Shown here piece after piece: positions 1-11,205 of a DNA stretch of 64,000 bases. The position numbers and the translations under genes are program-made. The DNA comes from Malus domestica. Lineage: Eukaryota; Streptophyta; Magnoliopsida; Rosales; Rosaceae. The DNA lies in the NCBI RefSeq assembly GCF_042453785.1, contig NC_091674.1, forward strand, positions 6,812,001 through 6,876,000. Reading direction: 5' to 3'. The notes beneath the pieces were generated by a model, which saw nothing but the letters and a program-made list of their open reading frames with translations, made no database searches and had not been told where the DNA came from. Positions within the stretch are counted from its first letter, which is position 1. Every line of letters begins with the position of its first letter.

Positions 1-329
1 AGAAGAACAAAAAAAAAAAAAACAAAATCGAATCTGCAACCCAGATTCGGAGGAAGAAGAAGAAGAAGAGGAATGAAGAAGGAAGAAGGAGGAAGAAGAA
101 GAAAAAAAGGAATGAAGAAGGAAGAAGGAGGAAGAAGAAGAAAAAAAAAAACTTCATCTTCCCCAGATTCTGAGCAAGAAGGAAGAAGAAGGAAAAAGGA
201 GAAGAAGAGGAAGGAAGAAGGGGAAGGAAGTAGAAAAAAAAATTGCAGATTCGGAGGAAGAAGAAGAAGAAGAAGAAGAAGAAGAAGAAGGAGGAAGAAG
301 AAGAAAAAAAAAATTATGTTATAAAAAAT
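1..329. repeat. purine-rich low-complexity tract (GAA/GGA-rich)
   Basis: Almost pure A and G on the plus strand, made of irregular GAAGAA and GGAGGAA units, with two near-identical stretches around 75-150. Open frames here translate only to Lys/Arg/Glu/Gly runs. A short phrase reading as cccagattcgg occurs near 40-60 and a similar one near 160 and 245, so the tract grew by internal duplication. It lies beside a dispersed repeat end (330-570) and is probably the interior of that element. Confidence 0.85.
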
Positions 330-570
330 TTATTTTTAATTTCCACGTGGATAACACGTGGCGCCCAGTCATTATCCACATGGACGCCACGTCACAGTTA
401 ACGGGAGACTTAACAATTTGACTAACGGATGTATGAGACTGTCCCAAAATTTACACTTTAGGTATGACTCTGAAATGAAGAAAACTTGATGTATAAAATG
501 TTGAAAACCACGAAACATGAAGGTAATAAACAGTCTTTGACCCAAAAATTTATAATAGCATATAAGTGCC
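330..570. repeat. dispersed repeat end, second copy at 54655-54866
   Basis: This stretch aligns by eye with 54655-54866 in the same orientation. Shared landmarks are the cgtggcgccca box, the cgtcac block, the acggatgtatga block and the tgtcccaaaat block. At the other locus the unit also lies next to low-complexity sequence. I infer one terminus of a non-autonomous DNA transposon whose remainder lies left of the window. No TSD could be checked. Confidence 0.6.
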
Positions 571-689
571 ACGTAGTTTACCAAAGAACACTTTTACATA
601 TAAAATTTGCCAACTCCCTTGAAGATATAAAACTGATTTTGTTGGGTGGTGCTACATACACAAAACTTGTGCAATATACCATATAAATT

Positions 690-1445
690 CAAGGACAATG
701 CTTGGGTACTCAACAGGGAGTACCATAGTTACTGACCATCCTATTTGGACCACTAAATTTAAAATAACTGTCAAATAAAACCCTCTCCCAGCTCTTACTA
801 TCTTTCTAACCTAACGCACCATTTCATCTCTTGTACTAGTATCCAAACATCCATTTTCTCTCTCAAAATAAGCACTACTGCCACATCTCCACCAACCACC
901 TCCTGTCCTTTCTCTCGAAGCCATGGCAGCTTCACCCTCTCAAATTTGACGAAACCCATGAAAGCTCAGATCCATCTTGCTAATCTTAAGAAGGAAATTT
1001 CATCTATAAGAAAAAATTATGAAGCAGGTTGAAATTATACAGTGAAATTCGGGAGAAGGTTGGTGTTCAGATCTGCCAAAGATTCCACTACGGAGAAGTC
1101 CGACGAACAACGACGGGGTGTTGCTATGGCTTCCACGATAAAGAATATGAGGGTTTTGGGGCGAAGTTGACACAAAAAGGTTAGATGTGGGTGAGGCCAA
1201 TGGAGAAGATAAGGTTCCTAGAGGCGTTGGGGAGGACAAGGTTTCTGGCGTTGATACCATGGTAAAAGCAAGGAGTAATGAGGTTGGAATGGTGAGGATT
1301 TGAGGGAGAAAGGGGATGTTTGGATGTGTGGTTAACGCTGTGTTTAGTTACAAGTTTATCAAATTAAAGTTGTTACATGTGTTTTGTTCTTATTGGGCCA
1401 CTTCATATGTTCAGTATCTTGGGTACTGATTAGTTAGTACCTAAG
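690..1445. other. insertion-like block without recognisable gene
   Basis: Absent from the paralogous arm near 19870-19925. Both edges carry a similar direct motif, cttgggtact followed about 8 bases later by agtacc (near 698-722 and 1418-1442). This suggests an inserted element with related ends. The interior (900-1330) has moderate GC and reading fragments but no protein I recognise. A captured gene piece is possible but unproven. Confidence 0.4.
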
Positions 1446-1634
1446 TATTTTTCTAAATTCAATTGATGACACATCATTCGATGTACAAATTTGGTACGCG
1501 TGCCTTGTTAACTGGAAAACAATTTAATAGGAAAAACAATGGTCACATCATTAGAAATTTCGAAGATACTATATATGTGCTTGCCTTGCCTGGATTAAAG
1601 GTTTCGTATTGGAATTTTTGACTCCTAAAATAAA

Positions 1635-1785
1635 GGGAGTTTTAACGAAACACTTTCGGTACTATTCATTTTTAACGAAAAACCACATTTTTACCTTTCC
1701 TGATTACTATTCACTACACCTTTATTTGTCATTTTTTTAATAAAACTAAAAAAAAATTGGACTTTTCGTTAGTTTTTCTTAAAAT
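1635..1785. mobile_element. MITE, family A copy 1
   Basis: About 150 bp, beginning with gggagttttaacgaaac and ending with a run resembling its own inverse. The same sequence family occurs at 13262-13410 and 29957-30113, sharing the internal blocks aaccacatttttac and tttatttgtcattttt. It is missing from the paralogous site near 20105, which shows it as an insertion. The terminal repeats are imperfect, so I do not assign a superfamily. Confidence 0.7.
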
Positions 1786-1800
1786 TAAATGGGGAGATGT

Positions 1801-4047
1801 TGTCACAGCCCGTCCTGAATAATTGATTTTCGACAGTGCGAAATGACGGTTCTAACCTTTGAACGTTAAAGCTGTAATGTGTGTGTGACTTCTTTTGGAG
1901 ACTTGATATTTTTCCTTGGTTGGTTAGTGACCATGTGGAACTCACACACACATAATACTCTCTCTCTCCTCTCCCGTATCCTCTCATCTCTCTCAGACTC
2001 TCTCTCTCCTTCCCTTAAATACGGACAAGACTCAAAGCTCACCCTCGAGCACGGATCGAAGCTTTAAAGGTAAGGTCCTAGTTCATTGTAACCTCATGAG
2101 TCTATTGATACCCTTATTTGGACAGGAATGCATCGGAAACCCGAGAAACACTAACCCCGATTTTGTGCACTGTTCATGCACACATAAAACCTTGCATTTC
2201 ACGAGCCTTGGGGTAGTTCGTTGGAAGAGTTTGGACGTCAGAGGGCCGAGATCGAAGCTTTTCAAGTCGACCAGATTATCGAGCTTCCTCAGGTAGATTC
2301 TAGTGGAATTCAAGGCTTAAAAGTAGTATAACGTGATTCTACATGTTATTAGCTTCATTTTGGTACCAATTGCATGAAAAATGGTGAAGAAACGAAGGAG
2401 ATTAGTGAGTTTGAAGTTTTGCCCAGTTTCCGGTGCCGGTGACGGTCACCGGAGCTGGAGGTAGGAGGTGAAGGAATATTCCATCAAGTATGACGAAATA
2501 TTCTCACGTTGTCAGTCAAATGTAACGGAATCTGTTAGGTTTAATGGAATATTCCCTAACGGTGGTTAGGGAATCCGTCAGGTTTGGGCCGCGCGTGGGG
2601 GCGCGTTTTGCCGTGCCCTTGCTGGAGCGTGGTGGTGCGTGGAAGGTCCAAAAATATTTCTAAAAATATGGGGATGATCCTGAGGTTGTGTAAATCACTG
2701 TGGTATATTCATATACCTATTTTGAGCAATGTATGAGAAGTTATTAGCTAGTATTGCCTATGTGCTTTAAAAATAACGTTTTTATAGTTAATCCGCATAT
2801 ATGTGAGGCTTATCCCGAGGACGAGCGTATCCACGGACGACTCAGGGGCTACGACCCTTCAACATATCATTGAGTGGGCTTTTGTTTTCAGTATATATTT
2901 ATATACTTAATATATTTCCTAGAAATGCATTTTAAAGAAAGTATGCTTTGAAATAATATGCCAAATGCTTCTATATTTTGAATATGCATTGCATGTTTGC
3001 ATATATATATATAAATGTGGTGCTGTGGAGGCACATGTGAGTTCAGGTAAGTTATGTTTAGTTGTGTGAATCATCGATGATGTGATATGTGATATGTGAT
3101 TAAGTAATGTTGAGCTCATAAAGCTGCACCTAGGGTGATTGTGAATTAGCCAAAGATATGAAGTACATGTCTGTTTATTTGCGTCACCTCCCGCACTATA
3201 TGCTCATATTGGATCAAACTTAAGTGCACAGTCTTGTCGTACAGACCTTATTATGGTTCCGACTCGTAGGTGACTAGCGATTTATCGCCCGGCTATTATA
3301 AGAGAATAGAATTGAACATAATTATATTTCACACAATCTTGTCATACAGACCCTTTTTAGTGGTTCCAAGTTATGTGCAGTATATTGCCGTATAGGTCAT
3401 AGTAGTGACTTCGGCTAGATTGAGTTTGAGCTATGAATTCAGCCGTACAGACTACCACAGGAGTTTCGGCTAACATATCACATTTCTATGAAATTATTCT
3501 TACCTGAATTGTTTACTCTATTATATCTTGGCATGGCATATATACCTATGAATATGATTATGTGAAGCATGAACTGAATTGATATGATTTCAGATATATA
3601 TATGTATATGCTTATATCTTGATTCTGGGAAAATTATACATGTTTTACAGCGAGGGGTTAGTATATTGATAAATGAAATGATTTTGTAAAACATTTGTTT
3701 TTGCCTAATCACGTTTTCTGTTTTGCGCGCCCTCCAGGTTTTAAGTAAGCTTGCTGTTTGTGGCTCAAGGACGTCGGCTGTTCTGATTTATATAAATAAT
3801 AGTAGGACATTCCTGGTACTGTATAACTAGTACTTGTCCTACTGGACTGCACCTAGACTTTATGCTCTGATTAGGAGTGTTCACAGTTGTAACTAACTCC
3901 TATCACTTTCTGTTTAGTAGTGCACTCTAGAAATGTGGTTTTTAATTATTCGTATAATTGCTATCTTTATCGCTTCCGCACTGTGCACATGGCTACGTCA
4001 CTCTCACGTGACGGCCAGCATGCCTTGACCTCAGTCGGGGTGTGTCA
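1801..4047. mobile_element. solo LTR, about 2.25 kb, probably Ty3/gypsy type
   Basis: Starts TGTCACAGCCC and ends GGGGTGTGTCA, the TG...CA borders of an LTR. The paralogous arm near 20125 lacks the whole block, with flanks matching ggggaga and atccccttta, so it is an insertion. The flanking five bases are gatgt on the left and gaaat on the right, a degraded TSD at best. Inside are repeats of a phrase like cagtcttgtcgtacagacc and cggct (near 3225, 3345 and 3445). No coding potential. A related 3' end occurs near 17300. Confidence 0.75.
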
Positions 4048-4361
4048 GAAATCCCCTTTATTTATTATTTATTTCATGTTTTTCCTAAAATAAAAAAATT
4101 ACATAGGAAAATGATGTCAAAGTCATCTCACTTCTTAGCCAAAGAAAATTTTATTTCCAACGACAACAACCTTTAATTGGAAAATGATGCAAAAGTTAAA
4201 GGCATGGTAAAACCAGGCGATTAAGCCTTATTATATGAAAGCTATGTAGTGAGAAAATACAGCTACTGCACTCCACTCCGCTAAGACACAGGAAAGAAAG
4301 AGCTAGATATTACAATACACTGTAAAACCACGAACCGAATTCATAAAGCCTTAAACACAAC

Positions 4362-6454
4362 CTACGCAATGAGGAATGGCAGGACAGTCAACATGAACTC
4401 CTCATAAGTGAAAGTTCCCATACCAGTGTACGCTTTGTCCTTCTCCTTAAACTTCTCAGTTAATCCCTGAAGACACAAGAATCACAAAAGAACACGCTCC
4501 ATTAAGTATTGAAAGTTTATCGGTTAACCCACTAATTTAAATTTTTGAATACTCAATCACACAAACTACACACAAATCCGAATAAACTTGCACACCGATG
4601 CTTTTAAGATACGTAGACAGCAAGAACAGATTAATAAATCTCAATTATCAAAGTAGGAGTAAAATCTAAAGCCGAAGGACTGAGTAGAAGTTCCCCAGTT
4701 AAACTATAAATTAAGTGCACAAAATATAAGCTTCAGTGAACATCGAACTCACCTTAACAGTCATACAGCACCTGCATTTAACCAAAATAAACGAACAAGG
4801 AGTAATCAGATTTCGATAAGAAAACGTAATATAAAATATAAAAAATGAAATGAAGTAAGTATCTAATTCATAAGAATTTGATCCTCAAGCCAATCCCAGA
4901 AAAGAATGATAGAAAAAAGGAAAAGGAAACATACTCGATGAAATTGTCATATTCAATGGCCCTCTTTTTGCCTCCAGTCTTGCCGAATTTATAGACCAGC
5001 AGTTCTAAAACTACAGGTGAGACAGCAAATCCCAGACCCAGCAGTGCATCTCTCAACTCTTTTGTATCAATGAACCCACTTCTGTCCCGGTCGAACCTCT
5101 CAAACACTCCCTGATCAACCACACCAATTACAAAACTGTTAATTTCACACAACAATTAAAAGACAAAATTTTAGGGGACTTTTGATAACCATTCATTTTT
5201 AGTTTTTTGTTTTGATTTTTTTTTAAACAAAAAACTGAAATTTTGTTTGGTAACTATTTCCAGCTTTCAAAAAAAAAAAAAAAAAAAAAATGAAAACTCA
5301 ATGCTAAAATTTTGAAAAATGATCAAAAAAGTAATTTTCAATTTTTCATTTTCTGAAAACTGAAAACTGAAAGAAGTACTATATACATTTCAATTTTTTA
5401 TTTTTAAAAAGTAAAAATAAAAACTGAAAAATGAGAATAAAATGATTATCAAACGATCCATTAAAAAATAAAAAAAATAAAAAAATAAAAAGAGAAGGGA
5501 ATTCGGGGGATTACCCTCCAACTTTGAAGACTGTAGAACAGTGCAGCGAATTCCTTGGGTCCTGTTTTCACAATTTACCCGCACACACAATAAATATTAT
5601 TATCATCGACTATTTCATTAATAGTGAATTGAGCTACACTGAAAGCTACAAAGATAAATTGTAGCAAATTAACCCCCACACACAACTTGCATACAACGAC
5701 TTCACCATGATAGTGGCGTCTTGATCTACTAATGTAACGAAAAAATTATACATGACATGATGAACTAAGTAACCATGATGATCTAGTCTCTTTTTAAATA
5801 AGTAATTCTCCGAAAAGAGAATATTTTTACTCACCACTCTCAAGTGATAGTGATGTTCATCACTCTATTTATCATAATGAGTTTACATTTTGAGATTGAG
5901 CAGTTGATAGATACAAATATCAAAGATTAAACTTATCCAACAGTAATAAATAAGGTGGTGAGGATAAATTTCAAATTCAACGAGAAAATCACAGATATGC
6001 ATGCATGGAGTGTTAGGGTTTGTAAATTGTTACCGATCTTCCTGGTGTTGGTCTGGGTGAAAAGGTACATGAGAAGATGAACAGTCCTCAAGCTGAAGCT
6101 CTGATTGTACGACGACAGAGCTCTCTGCATCTCCTTGTCGTCGATGAAGCCGCTGCCGTCCTGATCTGCCAGCTGAAAGCATTCTATGATTTCCGGATCC
6201 GTGCCCGGCGGGAACACCGACGGAACCAAAGCCGCGAACAGGCTGCCGTAACTTGGAGCAGGCGCGGGGTATCCGCCTCCGTGGGCTTGATTCTTGTGAG
6301 GCTTAGCTGGAGCACCGTAGGCTCGGGCTTTATGGTCGTATTGGTGCTGCCCTTGCGGCGGTGCACCGTAGGGTTGACCTGGAGGTGAAGCGCTGCCGTA
6401 GCTGTGGCCGTAGCCATAGCCATAGCCGGGAGGAGAGTGTGAGTAGCTTGACAT
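4362..6454 (-). CDS. penta-EF-hand calcium-binding protein, CML49/CML50-like (intact copy)
   Basis: Five exons on the minus strand: 6454-6034, 5561-5515, 5110-4935, 4771-4753 and 4466-4362. All introns are GT-AG and the phases match, giving 255 residues. Residues 1-75 are rich in Gly, Tyr, Pro and Gln, as in this family's N-terminus. The first EF loop is DQDGSGFIDDKE (97-108) and the second DRDRSGFIDTKE (163-174). The conserved NQSFSLRTVHLLMYLF block follows EF1, and the protein ends in FMLTVLPFLIA. Family knowledge: small cytosolic Ca2+ sensors of the PEF group; the client is unknown. The 19-nt exon 4 encodes CCMTVK. Oddity: residue 199 is Gly where the duplicate has Asp (KFGKTGG against KFDKTGG), so a third, already weak loop has lost its first ligand. 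The start is the first in-frame ATG and matches the paralogue start. Confidence 0.9.
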
Positions 6455-6527
6455 TCTCTTTAGTTCTTGTAGAAGATCTGAAAATTTGGTTTAGGAGTGT
6501 GCACAATTTGAAACTGATCGGGATGGA

Positions 6528-6535
6528 TATTTATA
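6528..6535 (-). promoter_or_regulatory. candidate TATA box of the CML gene
   Basis: TATAAATA on the minus strand, 74 bases upstream of the start codon at 6454. With the usual 25-30 base spacing, transcription would begin near 6500, leaving a 5' leader of about 45 bases. Placement is good, but no other evidence supports it. Confidence 0.5.
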
Positions 6536-7510
6536 TTCAAGCTCGGATCTGGAAAGGCGAGGTAATTACCGGCACTTTCTAGTTTTTAGAATATATGCCT
6601 CGTCAACATCTTCTTAGTATCCTGACAAATCTTCACAAAACCCTTTTTTTATCAAAAATACTTGGACAACCTTTCTATAATCAAAGCATTTTTATATTAC
6701 CAGTTTTCCTACACGCTGCGAAAGATTTTTTTTTAACCATGGCACGTTACGCGCAGCATATAGAATTTTATTTTATGTTTTGCATTTTTATTTGGAAATA
6801 GACAGAATGATGACTGAATTGACAACTAAAAATATATTCAAGCTCTTCTTTACGTAACGCGTAACGCGTTGTAAAGTAGAGTTTATTGCACCCATGACGT
6901 GAACAAAGAAATCATGCACATTCCAATTCGTTACAAAATTCACTAAATCTAAATAACTAATATTGCCAATCTACCATACAAATTAGTAAGCACAAGTCAA
7001 GAAACCATTCGAGAATAAAATGATTCCACTTTTATTATCCAGCTGAAAACCTATAAAAGAGAAGATGAATTTTCAAAATTGTTAGGAATACAAACTCTCA
7101 AACCTGTAGATGGTGATTAAACCACTAACACACTCAAACATTCGATTCTGATCGATTTTGGATCCTGATTTCTTCCTTTTGCAGAAACAATTTTCTCACC
7201 GTGTTTTATATCTTTCTGATTCCTTGTGCAAAACAAATTCTTCGTGCAAAACATTCGCTTCCGCTTTCAAATTGCTTGCTCCCATCATGGGAGTCCCATG
7301 AATAAAAGAAACATTAAAAATTCTTACCTACCAAGCATTTTTTCTTCAAGAACAGAAGTCGTGGCCAAGTAAAGTAATCAAAACCTTCAAGCATCTTAAA
7401 AGATCAGATTCCAAAAGAAGTGATAGTCGACCTTTGATTCTTCAGAGAGTTGGTGCGTTATGAGATTCTGAAAAAGAGAGGAGCAGTTATTGTATCCGTA
7501 ATCCATTATG
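6536..7510. other. intergenic stretch upstream of the CML gene
   Basis: AT-rich sequence between the CML promoter and the three-LTR element. I see no coding region, no RNA gene and no clear repeat. A short acgcgtaacgcgtt palindrome lies near 6857. Confidence 0.5.
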
Positions 7511-7515
7511 CAAGT

Positions 7516-7893
7516 TGTTTATACCATATTTAGGGCCTCATATTTAGATCTCGTTTAAATACTCGGGGGACTTAAATGTAATTATGTGATAAAGGAAGGA
7601 GCAAATATGTAATAAGTGAGGAGTCCTTATTCTATAAAAGGACCCCTCACCCTCACAATTAGGGAGGGCCATTTCCTAGGCCTGAGGTCTCTCATATTCA
7701 GAGGAAGCCTCCTCACCCCCAGAGGCTTCACTCTCACTTCACAAACTCTTTCTCACTCTCAGAAATACAATATCAGTATGGACATAGCCCAAACCTTGGG
7801 GTGAACCACAATATATCTTGTGTTATTTACATTACTTGCAGATTCACAGTCGGATTTACGTTGTTCCAAGGCCTCTGGTTTTGTACATCAACA
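7516..7893 (+). repeat. LTR1 of the chimeric element
   Basis: 378 bp, from TGTTTATACC to TACATCAACA. It contains a promoter core, cttattctataaaagga, near 7626. About 94% identical by eye to LTR2, which has the same length, with roughly two dozen substitutions. Confidence 0.85.
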
Positions 7894-7913
7894 TTCGGCG
7901 CCGTCTGTGGGAA
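7894..7913 (+). promoter_or_regulatory. primer-binding-site-like sequence
   Basis: The bases after LTR1 read ttcggcgccgtctgtgggaa. The same motif, slightly changed, follows LTR2 at 11789. Its position fits a reverse-transcription primer site; I have not matched it to a particular tRNA. Confidence 0.55.
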
Positions 7914-8182
7914 CCGACACGAAAAGCTATGTCGGTTCTCTTTCATTTTTTCACCTCCGTCGTGAATCTGCAGAAATCCAGAACCTCCCTCCTTGGGTTG
8001 TTTCAAAAAAAAAAAACCTTCGCAGATCTCTCTCTCTGTGTTGCTTGTTTAATCTTCTCACTTTAACACTGCAGTAATTTCCCTTAGAAAACTTTGAGGC
8101 TTTTTCCACTCCCAAACCAAAGTCCCCCAAACTGCAAAACAGAGTGCGAGTAGTGAGTGAGCTCTGAAACAAAACGGCAACA

Positions 8183-8338
8183 ATGGCAGCCTCTACAACT
8201 GCAACAGTTTCGTTATGCTTTTCATTCGCAACCCATTGCAAAATCTCGCAAAACCTTCAAACTCTGGCAACCCATTTTAGCTGTCCGTCTCTCTCATCCT
8301 TTTCTTCCCACAAGCTGTCTTCTTGCTCTTTACGATGA
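8183..8338 (+). pseudogene. possible captured 5' exon with organelle-transit-like peptide
   Basis: A 51-codon frame starting MAASTTATVSLCF, rich in Ser, Thr, Ala and Leu with Lys and almost no acidic residues, as expected of a chloroplast transit peptide. About 80 bases before it resemble a 5' leader. The frame stops at 8336-8338, and the sequence then continues in another frame into Pro/Gln/Glu-rich text I cannot place. I infer a captured first exon of an organelle-targeted protein. The parent gene is unidentified, and the call rests on composition only. Confidence 0.35.
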
Positions 8339-8619
8339 CCCACATTCCCGATTCTGATCAAGCCGTGGTCGTCGAGGTCGACTTTCAACCTCCCGAACCA
8401 GAGGCCGGGCCCAAGATTCGAAGCCAGCGGCCTTCCAAGTCGTGGAAACCCCTTCGTCAGAGGCCCCAAAACGAGAGCAGCTGTTCGGTGTTGTCATGAT
8501 CGGTAGAAGCAGAAAAGATCAAGATCTCTCAGCATGCGTCAAAGGCCAGATCTCACCCTCTCTCCAATCTCCCCAATCGCTTCCTGTTTTCTGCTTCCCG
8601 CCACCATTCGTCTCAGTCA

Positions 8620-8870
8620 ATGCCCGTAGCCGAACGACGGTCAATAGCAACTATGGAAAACGGCATCGTAGAGAACAGAGTCTGCTCCTCGAAGTTGGCT
8701 AACGGGAATCGCGACGTCTGGAGCTCGAAGGAGTCAGAATCTTCCTCTGCTGATCATCTTGTCGTTATGGTCCATGGAATTAGGGGAACTGCTGCGGATT
8801 GGAAGTTTGGGGCGGAGCAATTTGTTAAAACACTTCCAGATAAAGTTATCGTTCATTGTTCCTGTGGCTT
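8620..8870 (+). pseudogene. captured fragment of a lipase-like alpha/beta hydrolase (ROG1/DUF676 type)
   Basis: The plus-strand frame from ATG 8653 reads MENGIVENRV and reaches DHLVVMVHGIRGTAADW and FGAEQFVKTLPDKVIVHCS. The HLVVMVHGI strand-turn is the N-terminal signature of plant putative serine esterase/lipase proteins. The fragment ends just after HCS, so the nucleophile elbow (GXSXG) and the rest of the catalytic core are absent. The sequence then becomes A-rich and unrelated. It lies inside the LTR element, so I read it as host coding sequence captured by a retroelement. Expression alone could not give an active enzyme. Confidence 0.7.
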
Positions 8871-8948
8871 TGACACCCAATCCATCGTATGCGTCTTGTG
8901 GGTTTCTAAAATAAAAAAAAAAAGGCAGAAAATCCAGTAGCGATACGT

Positions 8949-9383
8949 TTTGGCATAACACGATACGCCGACATAACCAGAAAATGAGCTCGAGCCATAA
9001 AGCTCGCACCCAAAGCCACCCTTTACGCTATCGCAAGCCATTTGATCGACAAAGCTTGAAAATTCGTAGTCGACAGTGGACTCTCCGGAGCCGTCAAGAT
9101 CTACGGGAGCTACAATCAGCTGCTCGACGATCCATGTGGAGATGTGGTATACATGCCCCTGCCTACAAGTCTTCGCCTACACTGGGCGGTGTTGGCTGCT
9201 CGAAAAAAGAAGCATTTGCTTTTGGAAAAGCCAACGACTCTGGATGTGAGTGAGCTTGATCAGACACTGGAAGCGTGGGAATCCAACGGTGTACAGTTCA
9301 TGGATGGCAGCATGTGGCTGCATCATCCCAGGACTGCCAAGCTGAAGGACTTGGTCTCTGATCCCAAACTCAGTTTCAGTATA
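8949..9383 (+). pseudogene. captured fragment of a Gfo/Idh/MocA-family oxidoreductase
   Basis: One reading frame runs from 8949 to about 9383 with in-frame TGA stops at 8985 and 9057. Recognisable pieces in order are LAPKATLYAIASHLIDKA, SGAVKIYGSYNQLLDD, VVYMPLPTSLRLHWAVLAA, KKKHLLLEKPTTLDVSELDQ and NGVQFMDGSMWLHHPR. These match the NAD(P)-binding half and EKP motif of plant proteins of the At4g09670 type. The Rossmann start is damaged (FGITRYADI where a glycine-rich turn is expected). The C-terminal half is missing. With the neighbouring hydrolase fragment it shows that the element carries at least two unrelated host genes. Confidence 0.75.
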
Positions 9384-10020
9384 CGGGGACAAAAGTTTCG
9401 GTCCCGACCCGGCGTCCGCCCCGGATTTGAAAGCGATCAGATGCCGAGCAGAATAAGATTTCTGCAAAAACCCACGAGAAGCACTCATGAATAAGATAAG
9501 AAGATGCCCACCAAGTTTTCTTGTCTCCTTTAATCATTGCCTTTAATGCATAGAAGCAAGAAAATCATCAACCAGCTCTGAGAAAGCAAAAGTGGAATAA
9601 AAGAAAGAGGAAAGAGCTGGAGAGTAACGTGCAATCTTCTATCAAGTGGGCTTGGAACATAATAGAAAAGAAAAAAAATCATGATGTTGTTGAGAGAATG
9701 TTTCAGAAAAAGAAAAAGAGGAAGAGCGGGGAGAAAAAAAAAAAAGCAGAAAGCATGGCTACCCTTTCAACATGAGATCTGCGGTGGAAAAGAGCAAAGC
9801 AGAAAACATGGCTACCCACTGAGATAATTACAAAAACAGAAAAGAAAAGAGAAAAGCCAAAGCAAAGAATAAACACCCCATCAAAATGATGTAATTTATT
9901 TTTTTTTATCTTTTGGAGACATCTGTATAAACCCCATCAGAGGGTAAAAAAAAAAAAAACGGCAAAGCCCAAAACAAATGGGTTGGCATGTTGTGGAGGG
10001 CGAATGCCCATAAGCCCGAA
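9384..10020 (+). other. non-coding internal region A, purine-rich
   Basis: Between the captured oxidoreductase piece and the tandem arrays. Rich in AAAG and AGAAAAG runs (9580-9780) and poly-A stretches. No protein or RNA recognised. Confidence 0.5.
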
Positions 10021-10029
10021 ATAGCACCA

Positions 10030-10360
10030 ACTAGGTCATCAAAAGTACGCCAAATACTCCACAATTATTCGGCAACCCGCCACTATTACCATCAACCAGG
10101 TGATCAAAAGTACGCCCATTACTCCACAATTATTCGACAACCCGCCGCTATTACCACCAACCAGGTGATCAAAAGTACGCCCAGTACTCCAAAATTATTC
10201 GGCAACCTACCGCTATTACCACCAACCAGGTGATGAAATGTACAACCCGTACTCTAATATCATTTGGCAACTAGCCATTCATGCCACCAACCAGGTGATG
10301 AAATGTACAACCCGTACTCTCATTCATGCCACCAACCAGGTGATCAAAAGTACGCCCAAC
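10030..10360 (+). repeat. 65-bp tandem repeat, about five units
   Basis: The phrase caggtgatcaaaagtacgcc or its variant caggtgatgaaatgtacaac recurs with starts of the gatca/gatga core near 10037, 10102, 10167, 10232 and 10297, an exact 65-bp spacing, with a shortened last copy at 10342. The units also share ccgctattaccaccaacc. It lies within the chimeric retroelement. Confidence 0.85.
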
Positions 10361-10369
10361 ACTTCATAT

Positions 10370-10625
10370 TATACATGAGCATTACTCATGTCATGAGCAT
10401 CATTCATATCAATCATACATAAACATTCATGAGCATCACTCATGTTAACATTCATGAGTATCACTCATGTCAACATCCATGAACATTACTCATGTCAATC
10501 AAACATTCATGAGCATCACTCATGTCAATCAGCTTCAAAAGCTTCATTTACAAAAGCTTCAGCTTCGAAAGCTTCATTTACAGAGCTCTAGCTTCAAAGC
10601 TTCACTTGAAAAGCTTTAGTGCAGG
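10370..10625 (+). repeat. short catgag/actcatg and agcttc repeats
   Basis: First an array of atgagcatcactcatgtca-type units (10373-10530), each with an internal catgag...ctcatg inverse. Then repeats of agcttc/gaagct (10530-10620). Both can form small hairpins. Nothing coding. Confidence 0.7.
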
Positions 10626-10734
10626 GTATACAAATACCGCCTCTGAACAACCGCCACTTCGTCCTATACATGGATTCAATTTGAAGTCTCCAGCCAACAG
10701 ACTATATTGACCGAAGACTTGGGGGACTACATTA

Positions 10735-11205
10735 TGTACCATATATTGGGCCTCAACTGGGCCATGAAAAATACTTGGGGGACTTAGCCCATTATTTATG
10801 TATTAAAGAGCGATCCCTTATTTTATAAAAGGGACTCCCTTACCTTCATTAGAGAGCAACGCCGCCAGCTAAGCAACCGTCTCGCCGCGAGCATCACTCC
10901 TAGCCCATCACTTATGTATTGAGGAGCGAGCCCTTATTCTATAAAAGGGACTCCCTCACCTTCATTAGAGAGCAACGCCGCCAGCTGAGCAACTGCCTCG
11001 CCTATAGCATCACTCCTAACCTATCACTTATGTATTGAAGAGCGAGCCCTTATTCTATAAAAAGGACTCCCTCACCTTCATTAGAGAGCATCGTCGCCTA
11101 CTGAGCAACCGCATCACTGCGAGCATCAACTCTAGCCTATCATTTATGTATTGAGGAGCGAGCCCTTATTCTATAAAAAGGACTCCCTCACTTTCAAACG
11201 TCACA
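10735..11205 (+). repeat. degenerate U3 start followed by four 116-bp promoter-core repeats
   Basis: A purine tract at 10715-10730 is followed by a sequence resembling the LTR1 start (accatat..gggcctc and atacttgggggactta). Next come four units that each contain gagcga-cccttattctataaaa-gga and a catcact block. The TATA-containing core begins at 10819, 10935, 11051 and 11167, exactly 116 bp apart. The core resembles the promoter of LTR1 and LTR2 (cttattctataaaagga). Confidence 0.8.

Larger units (their letters stand above)
545..6580. repeat. segmental duplication, copy 1 (contains the intact CML gene)
   Basis: Segments of this region align in order and orientation with 19735-31335: 545-680 with 19735-19870, 1450-1630 with 19925-20105, 4050-4320 with 20110-20218 plus 21559-21660 plus 28744-28860, and the whole CML gene with its pseudogene partner. 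The pieces that fail to align are insertions on one side or the other: 690-1445, the MITE at 1635 and the solo LTR at 1801 here, and the Mutator-like element and LINE composite there. The repeat distance is now about 19.2 kb, much of it later retroelement DNA. Confidence 0.85.

Noticed and set aside
73..324. Open frame of Lys/Arg/Gly residues
   Set aside because: Pure low-complexity translation of a GAA/GGA tract, with no codon-like composition.
6077..6423. Plus- and minus-strand alternative frames over CML exon 1
   Set aside because: Shadows of the GC-rich coding exon. The other register has conserved EF-hand residues and correct splice phase.
10030..10530. CRISPR-like regular repeats
   Set aside because: Eukaryotic DNA. 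Units are contiguous tandem copies with no unique spacers, inside an LTR element.
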